Source of the DNA: CBDIDH01 sp965277595
GTDB lineage: Bacteria > Planctomycetota > Planctomycetia > Isosphaerales > Isosphaeraceae
Assembly (NCBI GenBank): GCA_965277595.1
Contig: CBDIDH010000002.1
Location: forward strand, 4,836,001 to 4,900,000
Direction of reading: 5' to 3'
Length of the DNA: 64,000 nt
In this document: in pieces, positions 27,618-35,793 of the stretch
Numbering within the stretch: the first letter of the stretch is position 1
Layout: every line of letters starts with the position of its first letter
The notes under the pieces: model-generated
Told to the model about the DNA's origin: nothing
The model's database searches: none
What the model saw: the letters and a program-made list of their open reading frames with translations, nothing else
Position numbers and translations under genes: made by a program

Positions 27618-28034
27618 GGACGACCTTAAGCTCGCTTTTTCCAGACCACCGGGCCGATCCGCCCTTTTCTCGTCTTTGAGCCTGACCGGCGGGCCGGTTC
27701 TGGTCAAGGCGCCGAGCGTTGTCTTCAGGAGGATTGCAAAGTCCCGATGACCAATGGCCATTGACCGAGAAATTTACGGCTTTTGGGCATCGGTCATTGG
27801 TCCTTGGTCATTGAAGAGAAGGACTTTACAATCCTCCTGGCGTTGTCTTCGTGTCCGTTTCGAACTCCCGGGTGAGACTCTTCGCGGGCGATTCCGGAAT
27901 CGCTATAATGCGTTACAATCCGTATCTCCCGTCGAATTGACTGATCCAACGGCAGGGACGATGGCTGACACGTTAACTCTTCGCCGTTCAAGGCATCCTT
28001 GCGTCGGGTCTCGCGCGCTGGTGGAGGGTTCCGC
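27618..28034. other. Divergent intergenic region holding a MITE-like element
   Basis: 417 bases between the sigma-54 activator and the Ser/Thr kinase gene, both starting outwards. No gene is seen. A MITE-like palindrome occupies 27725-27841; the remaining ~190 bases before the kinase gene are less GC-rich and may hold its promoter. Confidence 0.5.
27725..27841. repeat. MITE-like palindromic element, copy with well-kept terminal inverted repeats
   Basis: The ends AGGAGGATTGCAAAGTCC and GGACTTTACAATCCTCCT are almost perfect inverted repeats. Inside, GATGACCAATGGCCATTGACC faces GGTCATTGGTCCTTGGTCA. This copy shows most clearly that the family has defined ends. Confidence 0.75.
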
Positions 28035-31000
28035 GTGAGCCCCCTCGGCACGGGCGAACCTGACGAGCCTGGAGGTGAAGGACTCACGCCGCCCGAATTA
28101 CGGCGCGTGATCGCGGCCTGCGACCGCTTCGAGGACGCCTGGCGAACCGGAGTCCGGCCGGTCATCGAGGACGATCTGGGCGAGACTCGCGGAGCTGAGC
28201 GTGCCACGCTGCTGCATCGGCTCATCGCGATCGAGGTCACACACCGCCGCCGACTTGGCGAGGGAATCCGGCTTGTCGACTACCTTGTGCGATTTCCCGA
28301 CCACCCGAGCGTCGTCCGATCGGCGATGGCGGGACTGACCTCCTGGGAGGAAGGGGATCTTGACCCGGAAGGATTCTCGTCGACCGAGGAGATTTTCGAG
28401 CCACCGCCCGAACTCCGGCTCGACCGCTTCGACATCACCGCCGACCGGGCCGAGGCCGACGATCACGAGCGGACCGATAGCCAGCCAGGCGGACCGCCGC
28501 CGCCGATGCCGGCTCGGATCAGTCGGTATCGGGTGATCCGGCTCCTCGGCGAAGGGGGTTTCGGCCGGGTCTATCAAGCCTGGGACGACGAACTCGGCCG
28601 GAACGTCGCGGTGAAGGTTCCCCGGGCCGGGGCCTTTGTCACGCCCCGACACGCGCAGGCGTTCGTTCGCGAGGCCCGGCTCGCGGCGGGTCTGAAGCAT
28701 CATGCGATCGTCACCGTTCACGATATCGGTCAGGACGCCGACGGCTCTCTCTTTGTCGTCTTTGAGTACATCGAGGGCCAGTCGCTCAGCGACCTTTTGC
28801 GGTCGGAGGTCGTCTCACACCGCCGACTCGCCGAGCTACTCGCGCAGGTTGCCGAGGCCCTGCACTACGCGCACTCGCGCGGCCTGGTTCATCGCGACCT
28901 GAAGCCTCCGAACCTGATCATTGACATCCACGGCCGCCCGCATGTGACTGACTTCGGCCTGGCCGTTCACGAGGAAGGCGTCCGCGCACTTGGCCGCCAG
29001 ATTGCCGGCACGGCGCACTACATGGCACCCGAGCAGGTTCGCGGCGAAACGCACAGGCTCGACAGCCGGACCGACGTCTGGGGCCTGGGTGTGGTTCTCT
29101 ACCAGATGCTCACCGGTCGGCTCCCGTTCCAGGGACGCGAGCGCTCGCATGTTTTTGTGGAGGTTGTCGACCGCGACCCGATCGCGCCCCGAGGTATCGA
29201 CCCGAGCCTGCCCGCCGAGCTTGAGCGGATCTGCCTGAAATGCCTCTCGAAACGGATGAGCGATCGCTACCCAACCGCCCTGGAACTCGCCACCGACCTC
29301 TGGTTCTGGGTCGCCCAGGTCGGCAAGTCAACCACGACCGCGCCGGGCGAAACACCGATCGGAGGCGTTTCCGATTCCAACGCCCTGTCGGCCACGACCG
29401 TGGACACCGAGTCCATCGCGTTGCGGCCGACCTCGCGTGTTATTCCCAAAGGTCTGCGGTCGTTCGACGCCGCCGACGAGGGGTTCTTCCTCGCGCTTCT
29501 GGCCGGCCCCTTTGATCGCGATGGCCTGCCCGTAAGCCTCCGCATCTGGAAGACCCGGATCGAGTCCGCCGATCCCGAGGAAGCCTTTCCTGTTGGACTT
29601 CTCTTCGGCCCAAGCGGAAGCGGCAAATCCTCGCTCATCAAGGCGGGCCTGCTTCCGCATCTGACGCCTCATATCCGCCCCGTCTATTTGGAAGCGTCAG
29701 CCGACGGAACCGATGTCCGACTCCTTCGGGGCCTTCGCCGGGCCTGTCCGGGCCTGCCCGATGGTCTCTCAACGGCCGAGGCCTTGCAGGTCGTCCGCGA
29801 AGACCCGTCGCTTCGCCGGGGCAAGAAGATCCTCCTGGTGATCGACCAGTTTGAACAGTGGCTTCAGGCTCATCGATCTGACCGGGGCGACCGGTTGGTC
29901 GAAGCCCTCCGGCAGTGCGACGGGGTCGCCGTTCAGTGCCTCTTGATGGCTCGCGATGACTTTGGAACCGCCGCGCTTCGGTTCATGAACGCCCTGGAAG
30001 TCCCGCTCGTCGAGGGGCGGAACTGCGCCCTTGTCGATCTCTTCGACCCGCTTCACGCGCGGAATGTTTTGACGCTTTACGGCCGGGCGCTGGGCCGCCT
30101 TCCGGCCGTTGAGCCTCTCTCGGCCGATCAACGCCGGTTTCTTGACCGTGCCGTGGCCGGAATGACCCGCGAGGGCAAGGTTGCGCCAGTGCGTCTGGCC
30201 CTCTTCGTCGAGATTTTTCGAGGGAAGACCTGGGAGGTCGCCTCGCTTCGTCGGGTCGGCGGCGAGCTTGGGATCGGCGTTCTCTTTCTCGACGAGGCGC
30301 TCGGGCCGATGGCCTCCAACCCGCGACACCGTGATCATCGCGCCGCGGCCCTGGCGGTCCTCAGCGCCTTGCTCCCGGCGCCCGGCGTGAACATCAAGGG
30401 CCACATGAAGTCCGATACCGATCTCCTTTTGATCTCCGGGTACGACGACCGTCCCGATCTCTTCCTTGACCTGATTGACCTTCTTGAGGGCGAACTCCGT
30501 CTGATCCGCCCGTGCGACCCGGAGCGAGGCGATTCCGAAACCTCAAAGCTCACTGGTTCCGCGCCGCGAGATCCCGAGCAGGCCGTGGCGTCGCGTTCGT
30601 TTCAGCTTACCCACGATTACCTGGTGCCTTCGCTGCGGAAGTGGTTGAGTCAGCCGCGCGAGGGGACCGCGAGCGGTCGCGCCGAACTTTTGCTCGAAGA
30701 CCGCGCGGCGGTCTGGTCGGGTCGACCCGAACGCCGATACCTGCCGACCTTGCTGGAATCCGCGCGGATCGCCCTGACGACCCGCCGGCACGACTGGACC
30801 ACCGAAGAGAGCCGGATGATGCGCTCGGCCCTTTATCATCATGCGACTCTGCTGGCTCTCGTGGCCTTGATCTCGGCGGCCCTTGCCGCGTCGGGCATCC
30901 GGATCAGCGTCCGGATCGATCGCGCCTCATCTCATGGCCCGGGATCGCGATTGACTTCAGGCCCCGAGTCTTTGCTCGACCAGGGCAGCCCCCGGCTTGA

Positions 31001-31043
31001 CTCCGGCACCCTGTCAACTCGACCAACGACCGACGATCATTGA
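28035..31043 (+). CDS. Ser/Thr protein kinase fused to a STAND-like P-loop ATPase, membrane anchored
   Basis: The protein has 1002 residues from GTG 28035, with GGAGG seven bases upstream. Residues ~1-140 are the N-terminal extension common to planctomycete kinases (RRVIAACDRFEDAWRTG). The kinase domain starts near residue 171 (GEGGFGRVYQAWDD, AVKVPR, catalytic HRDLKPPN near 285, DFGLAV, APEQVRGE). A second P-loop domain starts near 524 (GPSGSGKSSLIKAGLLP) with LLVIDQFEQW as Walker B, as in novel STAND NTPases. One membrane helix lies near residue 945. In related proteins WD40 repeats often follow the helix; here only ~50 residues remain, so the sensor domain is missing or separate. Confidence 0.9.
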   Translation: MSPLGTGEPDEPGGEGLTPPELRRVIAACDRFEDAWRTGVRPVIEDDLGETRGAERATLLHRLIAIEVTHRRRLGEGIRLVDYLVRFPDHPSVVRSAMAGLTSWEEGDLDPEGFSSTEEIFEPPPELRLDRFDITADRAEADDHERTDSQPGGPPPPMPARISRYRVIRLLGEGGFGRVYQAWDDELGRNVAVKVPRAGAFVTPRHAQAFVREARLAAGLKHHAIVTVHDIGQDADGSLFVVFEYIEGQSLSDLLRSEVVSHRRLAELLAQVAEALHYAHSRGLVHRDLKPPNLIIDIHGRPHVTDFGLAVHEEGVRALGRQIAGTAHYMAPEQVRGETHRLDSRTDVWGLGVVLYQMLTGRLPFQGRERSHVFVEVVDRDPIAPRGIDPSLPAELERICLKCLSKRMSDRYPTALELATDLWFWVAQVGKSTTTAPGETPIGGVSDSNALSATTVDTESIALRPTSRVIPKGLRSFDAADEGFFLALLAGPFDRDGLPVSLRIWKTRIESADPEEAFPVGLLFGPSGSGKSSLIKAGLLPHLTPHIRPVYLEASADGTDVRLLRGLRRACPGLPDGLSTAEALQVVREDPSLRRGKKILLVIDQFEQWLQAHRSDRGDRLVEALRQCDGVAVQCLLMARDDFGTAALRFMNALEVPLVEGRNCALVDLFDPLHARNVLTLYGRALGRLPAVEPLSADQRRFLDRAVAGMTREGKVAPVRLALFVEIFRGKTWEVASLRRVGGELGIGVLFLDEALGPMASNPRHRDHRAAALAVLSALLPAPGVNIKGHMKSDTDLLLISGYDDRPDLFLDLIDLLEGELRLIRPCDPERGDSETSKLTGSAPRDPEQAVASRSFQLTHDYLVPSLRKWLSQPREGTASGRAELLLEDRAAVWSGRPERRYLPTLLESARIALTTRRHDWTTEESRMMRSALYHHATLLALVALISAALAASGIRISVRIDRASSHGPGSRLTSGPESLLDQGSPRLDSGTLSTRPTTDDH

Positions 31044-31396
31044 TACTAAAATATCTTCATTGGATTGCCAATTGGATTTCCCGCAGGGTGTTTCCCCAGA
31101 GTTTTGATCGATCGTCCGAGGGTTGGTAGGATGTTCCTGAAGAGGTTGACTTGGCCGGGAGAGCCTGTTAAAGTCCTCTGGCCTGACCCGTCAATCGAAC
31201 TGACATTGCATTTTTATCCATAGTTTATTCGTTCGATCATTCGCCCCCGAATAACCACCGGGAAGGCGCCGGGATGACTCCGGCTCGCCTGTGTAGCCAT
31301 GGACGGCTGCCCCGGTTCTTTACCCTCACGAAACTGGGCACATCATGCCTCGTCCCGGTCGTCGGCTCACGGGCGACAGACTTGGGTTCGTTCCCT
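31044..31396. other. Gene-less stretch before the duplicated U32 fragment
   Basis: The first ~200 bases are less GC-rich than the surroundings. A promoter-like pair TTGACT (31147) / TAAAGT (31170) with 17-base spacing points rightwards, and an ATG with a GGAAGG box lies at 31274, but the frame after it runs antisense to the U32 fragment and is not protein-like. It may be the remaining 5' end of a gene lost when the islet formed. Confidence 0.4.
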
Positions 31397-31785
31397 TTAC
31401 AGAACGGCCAGAGGGCCTCGGGTGACGCCGTAGCGGCTTGTGGCTTTCAACTCGCGCCAGAGATGCCGGACGTCGCGGTCGCCTTTGAGGGCGTCGGAAT
31501 AAAGCGAAAGCGTGCGCGCGACGGTCTGGGCATCGTCGTCGAGAAACTCGACGCGAAGATGATGCGCACCGTGGGCGAGAAGTCGGGGAAGGTGTTCGGC
31601 GGCCGTCTGGGGCACGGCGTTGTAAAGCGTGTTCCGACAACCGACGTCGGCTTTCAAGGGGTGGTCGCGCCCGGTCCGATCGCGAAGCTTGACGTCGTGG
31701 ACGTCGCAGGGGCGTCCGCAATTGGTCCGGTCCGTCCCGGGGGATAGAAACGCGCAGTAGACGCAATGCTCCATGTGGAAAACCA
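31397..31785 (-). pseudogene. Detached second copy of the U32 peptidase C-terminus
   Basis: This frame encodes FHMEHCVYCAFLSPGTD and then 115 further codons to a stop, corresponding almost residue for residue to the last ~125 residues of the full U32 gene (stop at 32910), including the three Cys motifs. The central ~120 bases of the two copies are nearly identical in DNA, while the last ~70 codons have diverged clearly (for example RVEFLDDDAQTVARTLSLYS against RIEFLDDDAATVSRIIGVYR). Similarity stops abruptly upstream of the FHMEHC codons. It is a gene fragment, not a complete gene; see the islet between the copies. Confidence 0.85.
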
Positions 31786-31832
31786 GGACCCAAGTCCGAC
31801 CCTTTGGTCCCTATCCCCCGGGAATCAAAATC

Positions 31833-32204
31833 CTAGTCTGGCATCGGCTTGTCATATCCGTGAGCCGCCGAGAGCGTTTTGAGACCTCGCACAACAACCG
31901 ACCGGCGAGTCTTCAAACTCACGGCCTTTCCCAGACCGTCAATCCACTCTCCAAAGCCCTCCCCCCCTTTGATTTGGACGCCATTCGACTTCCTTGGGTT
32001 CTTCGCTGTTCCAGCCACGATCTGCATTGGCTTGTCGTACCCATAAGCTAATGCGAGCGTTTGCAGCCCCCTCCAAGCAGCCTGCCAGCGGTAGTCTAGG
32101 CTCGCTACCTCCACCAGACTATCAATCCATTCTCCGAAGCCCTCTCCTCCCTTGATTTGGACGGAATCGCCTTTCTTTTTCATTCGGTTGCTTATCGTTG
32201 CCAA
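31833..32204 (-). CDS. Protein of two tandem KGGEGFGEWID domains
   Basis: The predicted product has 123 residues if it starts at TTG 32204 (AAGGA nine bases upstream); ATG 32183 would give 116. It consists of two similar ~46-residue units, each beginning VQIKGGEGFGEWID and ending GYDKPM, separated by a short Lys/Arg linker. The unit spacing and conservation show an internal duplication. I do not recognise the family. It lies in the lower-GC islet next to another small gene on the same strand (39-base gap), probably co-transcribed. Confidence 0.55.
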   Translation of the reverse strand: MATISNRMKKKGDSVQIKGGEGFGEWIDSLVEVASLDYRWQAAWRGLQTLALAYGYDKPMQIVAGTAKNPRKSNGVQIKGGEGFGEWIDGLGKAVSLKTRRSVVVRGLKTLSAAHGYDKPMPD

Positions 32205-32242
32205 GGTCTAGTATCCTTCTTAGAAGTAGATCGATCCCTTAC

Positions 32243-32671
32243 CTAGTTGCTCAGAAAACCGCATAGGCAGAGCAAACTCGTGATAGACAACAGGAGTGAG
32301 AATGCTACCATGCACCCAGAAGTCGTGCCTGGGGCATTCATCTGGGGCTGAGTGGGAGCCACCGGAAATCGTTTATTTAACTCACCCACCACATACTCGA
32401 TGAGTTCTTTTTGCTTTGAGGCTTCAGTCCAAGAGAATTGCACCGACTCCGCCAGGACGGTAACCATTGTCTCGTTCGCATCCACGCCCGTGACACTGAT
32501 CATAATGCTCTGTGCCCAATTGATCCCACTTGCGGGGATTTGGTACACAATTTGTTTCGCCGCCTGGTCCGTCTTTACGACTGCGTATCCTGCGGTGGTT
32601 ACAAGTTTGACGACCGTGCCCCAAACTTTATCAGGATCGGCGTTGTAGATCACAGAATTTGAAGTAGCCAT
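32243..32671 (-). CDS. Small C-terminally anchored protein of unknown function
   Basis: The predicted product has 142 residues from ATG 32671, with GAGGACAGGG upstream. Residues 1-100 read as an alpha/beta domain (SVIYNADPDKVWGTVVKLV, QIVYQIPASGINW, MVTVLAESVQFSW), reminiscent of the SRPBCC or DUF-type lipid-binding folds but not assignable with confidence. A Pro/Gln linker leads to a C-terminal hydrophobic helix (MVAFSLLLSITSLLCLCGFL) that would insert as a tail anchor. It is the first gene of the islet pair. Its lower GC than neighbouring genes fits a foreign origin. Confidence 0.6.
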   Translation of the reverse strand: MATSNSVIYNADPDKVWGTVVKLVTTAGYAVVKTDQAAKQIVYQIPASGINWAQSIMISVTGVDANETMVTVLAESVQFSWTEASKQKELIEYVVGELNKRFPVAPTQPQMNAPGTTSGCMVAFSLLLSITSLLCLCGFLSN

Positions 32672-32794
32672 GAAACCCTGTCCTCTATATAAGGGCCGCC
32701 TGTCGAAGTCCGTTCAACGGACTACCTTGCCAAGTTCTTTCTGCCGCCGCCCATCATCGCAGGACGCACTTTCCACCAAACCGACCTGCTAACT

Positions 32795-32875
32795 GTATCA
32801 AAACTCGTAGTGATAGCCCATGGCTTGATACTCAGTGATACTGATCGGGTGGAAAATGATACTGATCGACGGGGC
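32795..32875. repeat. TGATACT-type direct repeats at the islet edge
   Basis: The word TGATACT occurs four times in about 60 bases, twice within the longer GTGATACTGATCG / ATGATACTGATCG form separated by GGTGGAAA. Short repeated ends of this kind are found at IS21-like element termini, so this may be a decayed element end; that identification is from memory. Confidence 0.4.
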
Positions 32876-32909
32876 ATGGCGGAAATTCCGGAATGTCTCC
32901 ATTCGTTGA

Positions 32910-35492
32910 TCACAGGACGCTCAAAGGCCCACGCGTGACACCATATTTGCCAGACGCGCTCAACTCCCGCCAGAGTTTTTTTGCATCACGTTTCCCATCT
33001 AAAACGTCGCGGTAAACTCCGATGATCCGGGACACCGTGGCCGCGTCGTCATCGAGAAACTCAATCCGCAAGTGCCTTGCTCCATCGGAGACAAGTCGAG
33101 GAAGGTACTCGGCCGCGGTCTGAGGCACGGCGTTGTAGAGCGTGTTCCGACAACCGACGTCGGCTTTCAAGGGGTGGTCGCGCCCGGTCCGATCGCGAAG
33201 CTTGACGTCGTGGACGTCGCAAGGGCGTCCGCAATTGGTCCGGTCCGTGCCCGGGGACAAAAAAGCGCAGAAGACGCAATGCTCCATGTGAAACATGGGA
33301 ATTTGCTGATGAATCACGACTTCGAGCCATTCTTTCGGCGTCGCTGAGAGCAGGTCGTCAAGCTGGTCGACGTTGAGGTCGTACGACGCCGTGACGCGAA
33401 GCGCGCCCAGCGATTTCAAATAGTCGACGGTCAGCTCATTCGCGGCGTTGAGCGAGAAATCGGCGACAAAGGGCATGCCCTCTCGGTTGCAGAAGGCGAG
33501 GCCGCCCGCGTTGCGGACGAGAAGGCCGTCGGCGCCCGACCGGCTGAGAACGCGAAAGAGATTCGCCTCGGAAGGCTTCTCGATCCGGGGGGTCGCCACG
33601 AAGATCGACCCGCCCGCGGATCGGACCGCCGCGACGGCCTGTTTGTACTCGGTGATGTCCTGATAGTCCGCGTAAATCGTCGTCAGACCCCAGGCCAGCG
33701 CCGCCTCAATCTGTTGATGCGTCCGGCAGAGCGCGTAAAGCATCGGAATTTTTGGAGTCTCGACACCCTTGGCAGCCGTCAGGCCCGATTTCAGGAGGGG
33801 GAGTACCGGGGCGTCGGCAATGTGTCGAGTCGGTGGAACGCGGGACGCGGCGTCGAGCCGGGCAACGAGGTCGCGGCGAAGGGCGTTGAGCAGGCTTTTG
33901 GGAACCAGCGGCGCACCTTCGATCTCGGCCGAGAGCGCGCGGAGCCGGTAAATCGAGTCGCCAAGGCGGCCAAGCTGTTCGCGGAACAAGGTTTCGTCGG
34001 CCGCGAGGCGATCGGCCGGATCGAGAGGCGACCCGGCGTCGACCTCGGCCGCGAAGCCCGTCGAGGTCCGACCCGAGAGCGCGAGGGGCGTTCCGACCCG
34101 GGCGATCACATGAACATCGAGGTCAACGGTTCGATGCGGCGGCCCTTCGAACGTCTTGCGGAGGCGGCGGGTCAACTCGGGATCGTCGGTCTTCCAGAGG
34201 CGCTGGCCGACGCGAACCTTGCGAAGATCAATATCCTGACGGCCGAACCGGATCTCGGCGGGGCCGCTCGTCAGTTCGCCCGACTCAACACGGCCGGGTC
34301 GAAGAATCTGGTAAACGCGGCCCCCTTGCTCGGGAAGATTCGCGGACTCGTCGCCGTCGAGAACAACCCCGTCGCCCGGTTTGACCGGTGCATCGAGGTC
34401 AAGCCGAATCCCCGAGGCTGTCACCGCCAGGACCCGGCCGATGAAAATTCCGCGCTTCTTGGCGTGATCGCCGCGAACAAGAACCTTGTGATCGGTGCCG
34501 TCAAAAAAGCCGTGGCTGAACCCTCGCGAGAAGGAGAGTTCCATCTCGCGCACGTCGCGCGGCGAGATGTCGACCGGGCGTCCTTCCCAGGCGGAATCGA
34601 TCGCCCGGCGATAGTGGTGAGTGATGTTGGCCACGTACTCGGGCGTTTTTAGACGCCCTTCGATCTTCAGACTCGCCACGCCGAGATCGATCAAGGCGGG
34701 AATCAGGTCATACGCCGCGAGGTCTTGCGGACTGAGAAGATACTGGACGTCTTCGATATCTTGTAAAATACCGTCGGAGACGATCTGATAGGGCATTCGA
34801 CACGCCTGGGCACACTCACCCCGGTTCGCCGATCGACCGCCGAGGGCTTCGCTGGTCAGGCACTGGCCAGAATAAGCGACACAAAGCGCGCCGTGAACGA
34901 AAACCTCGACGGGAAGCGACGCGACTTTTCGGATCTTCTCGACTTCTTTAAGTGATAATTCGCGGGCGAGGATCACGCGCGAGCAGCCGAGATCGCGGGC
35001 GAGTCGAACGCCTTCCTCGCTCGTGATTGACATCTGCGTTGACGCATGAATTTCCAGGTCGGGCGCAATCGCCCGGATCAGGCGGCAGAGGCCGAGATCC
35101 TGGACGATCAGGGCGTCAACCCCGGCCTCGGCGGCCTGGCGTACGGTTGCTTCAAGGTCCGGGAGTTCGCTGGGAAAGACCAGGGTATTGAGCGTGACGT
35201 AACCACGAACGCCACGATGGTGCAGGAGTGCCATGACCTCGGCAAGCTCGGCGCCGTCAAAGTTGGTCGCGCGGGCGCGGGCATTGTGGCGGGCCAGGCC
35301 AAAATAAACAGCGTCGGCACCGTTCTCGACGGCCGCGAGAAGGCAGGCCCGGTCGCCCGCCGGCGCCAGGAGTTCTGGTCGACTCAACGCCCGAAGGCCT
35401 GTCGATTCTCGATCCGCCGCGACCTCGTCTACTCTCGCCACGCCAAAGACCCTTCCAGGAGCCGGCTGGGCCCTTTTTGAATTTCTTCGCAA
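32910..35492 (-). CDS. Peptidase U32 family protein (collagenase-like / RlhA-like)
   Basis: The protein has up to 860 residues; TTG 35492 is the longest start and a GTG at about residue 18 is an alternative. Residues ~35-330 form the U32 domain (RPELLAPAGDRACLLAAVENGADAVYFG, broken here for length, IHASTQMSITS, VEVFVHGALCVAYSGQC, GGRSANRGECAQACRMPY). A DUF3656-type middle domain and a second Cys-rich region (MEHCVFCAF, TNCGRPCDVHD) follow. Relatives are iron-sulfur-dependent RNA hydroxylases (RlhA, TrhP) or annotated collagenases; RNA modification is more likely than proteolysis for this architecture. Its last 390 bases are duplicated at 31397-31785. Confidence 0.88.
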   Translation of the reverse strand: MRRNSKRAQPAPGRVFGVARVDEVAADRESTGLRALSRPELLAPAGDRACLLAAVENGADAVYFGLARHNARARATNFDGAELAEVMALLHHRGVRGYVTLNTLVFPSELPDLEATVRQAAEAGVDALIVQDLGLCRLIRAIAPDLEIHASTQMSITSEEGVRLARDLGCSRVILARELSLKEVEKIRKVASLPVEVFVHGALCVAYSGQCLTSEALGGRSANRGECAQACRMPYQIVSDGILQDIEDVQYLLSPQDLAAYDLIPALIDLGVASLKIEGRLKTPEYVANITHHYRRAIDSAWEGRPVDISPRDVREMELSFSRGFSHGFFDGTDHKVLVRGDHAKKRGIFIGRVLAVTASGIRLDLDAPVKPGDGVVLDGDESANLPEQGGRVYQILRPGRVESGELTSGPAEIRFGRQDIDLRKVRVGQRLWKTDDPELTRRLRKTFEGPPHRTVDLDVHVIARVGTPLALSGRTSTGFAAEVDAGSPLDPADRLAADETLFREQLGRLGDSIYRLRALSAEIEGAPLVPKSLLNALRRDLVARLDAASRVPPTRHIADAPVLPLLKSGLTAAKGVETPKIPMLYALCRTHQQIEAALAWGLTTIYADYQDITEYKQAVAAVRSAGGSIFVATPRIEKPSEANLFRVLSRSGADGLLVRNAGGLAFCNREGMPFVADFSLNAANELTVDYLKSLGALRVTASYDLNVDQLDDLLSATPKEWLEVVIHQQIPMFHMEHCVFCAFLSPGTDRTNCGRPCDVHDVKLRDRTGRDHPLKADVGCRNTLYNAVPQTAAEYLPRLVSDGARHLRIEFLDDDAATVSRIIGVYRDVLDGKRDAKKLWRELSASGKYGVTRGPLSVL

Positions 35493-35793
35493 CCTTCACT
35501 GACTTCCCATGTCTTCGTCAATTCGCTCGCCCCCATTATCAAACCGAACGACAGACACGACAAGGCATTTTGTGAACGACCGGCCGCAATGATTTTAAAA
35601 GACCGACCTTGTCGGTGTCGAATTAATGTTTTACAGTGAATGGGTAGAGTCTTGCCTTGGGTAGACACTCCCCAACCTCCCGCGACGCGTCTGGTTCGGA
35701 ACCTCTGGACGGACGCGAGTTGATCGAGAGACGTCGTCAAGGACTCGGCCTGGGAGCCGAACCGGGGAGCATTGCGCGAGGGGGCGGTCGGTT
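35493..35793. other. Divergent intergenic region upstream of the HlyD-type gene
   Basis: About 300 bases, AT-richer in the middle, with no gene. It holds a candidate promoter (35609-35637) for the adaptor gene. Confidence 0.5.
35609..35637 (+). promoter_or_regulatory. Candidate promoter for the HlyD-type adaptor gene
   Basis: TTGTCG and TACAGT with a 17-base spacer containing AATTAAT, about 155 bases upstream of the adaptor start codon. Moderate match only. Confidence 0.3.

Larger units (their letters stand above)
31786..32909. mobile_element. Foreign-looking islet between two copies of the U32 3' end
   Basis: About 1.1 kb with visibly lower GC than the flanks, bounded on both sides by copies of the final ~390 bases of the U32 peptidase gene. 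It holds two small genes and, at its right end, AT-rich direct repeats of TGATACTGATCG. The layout is what results when an element enters the 3' end of a gene and restores it. No integrase or transposase gene is inside, so it would be a non-autonomous or decayed element. Confidence 0.55.

Noticed and set aside
31274..31747. Plus-strand ORF with a ribosome-site-like GGAAGG
   Set aside because: Most of it is antisense to the duplicated U32 C-terminus and not protein-like; at best a truncated 5' end.
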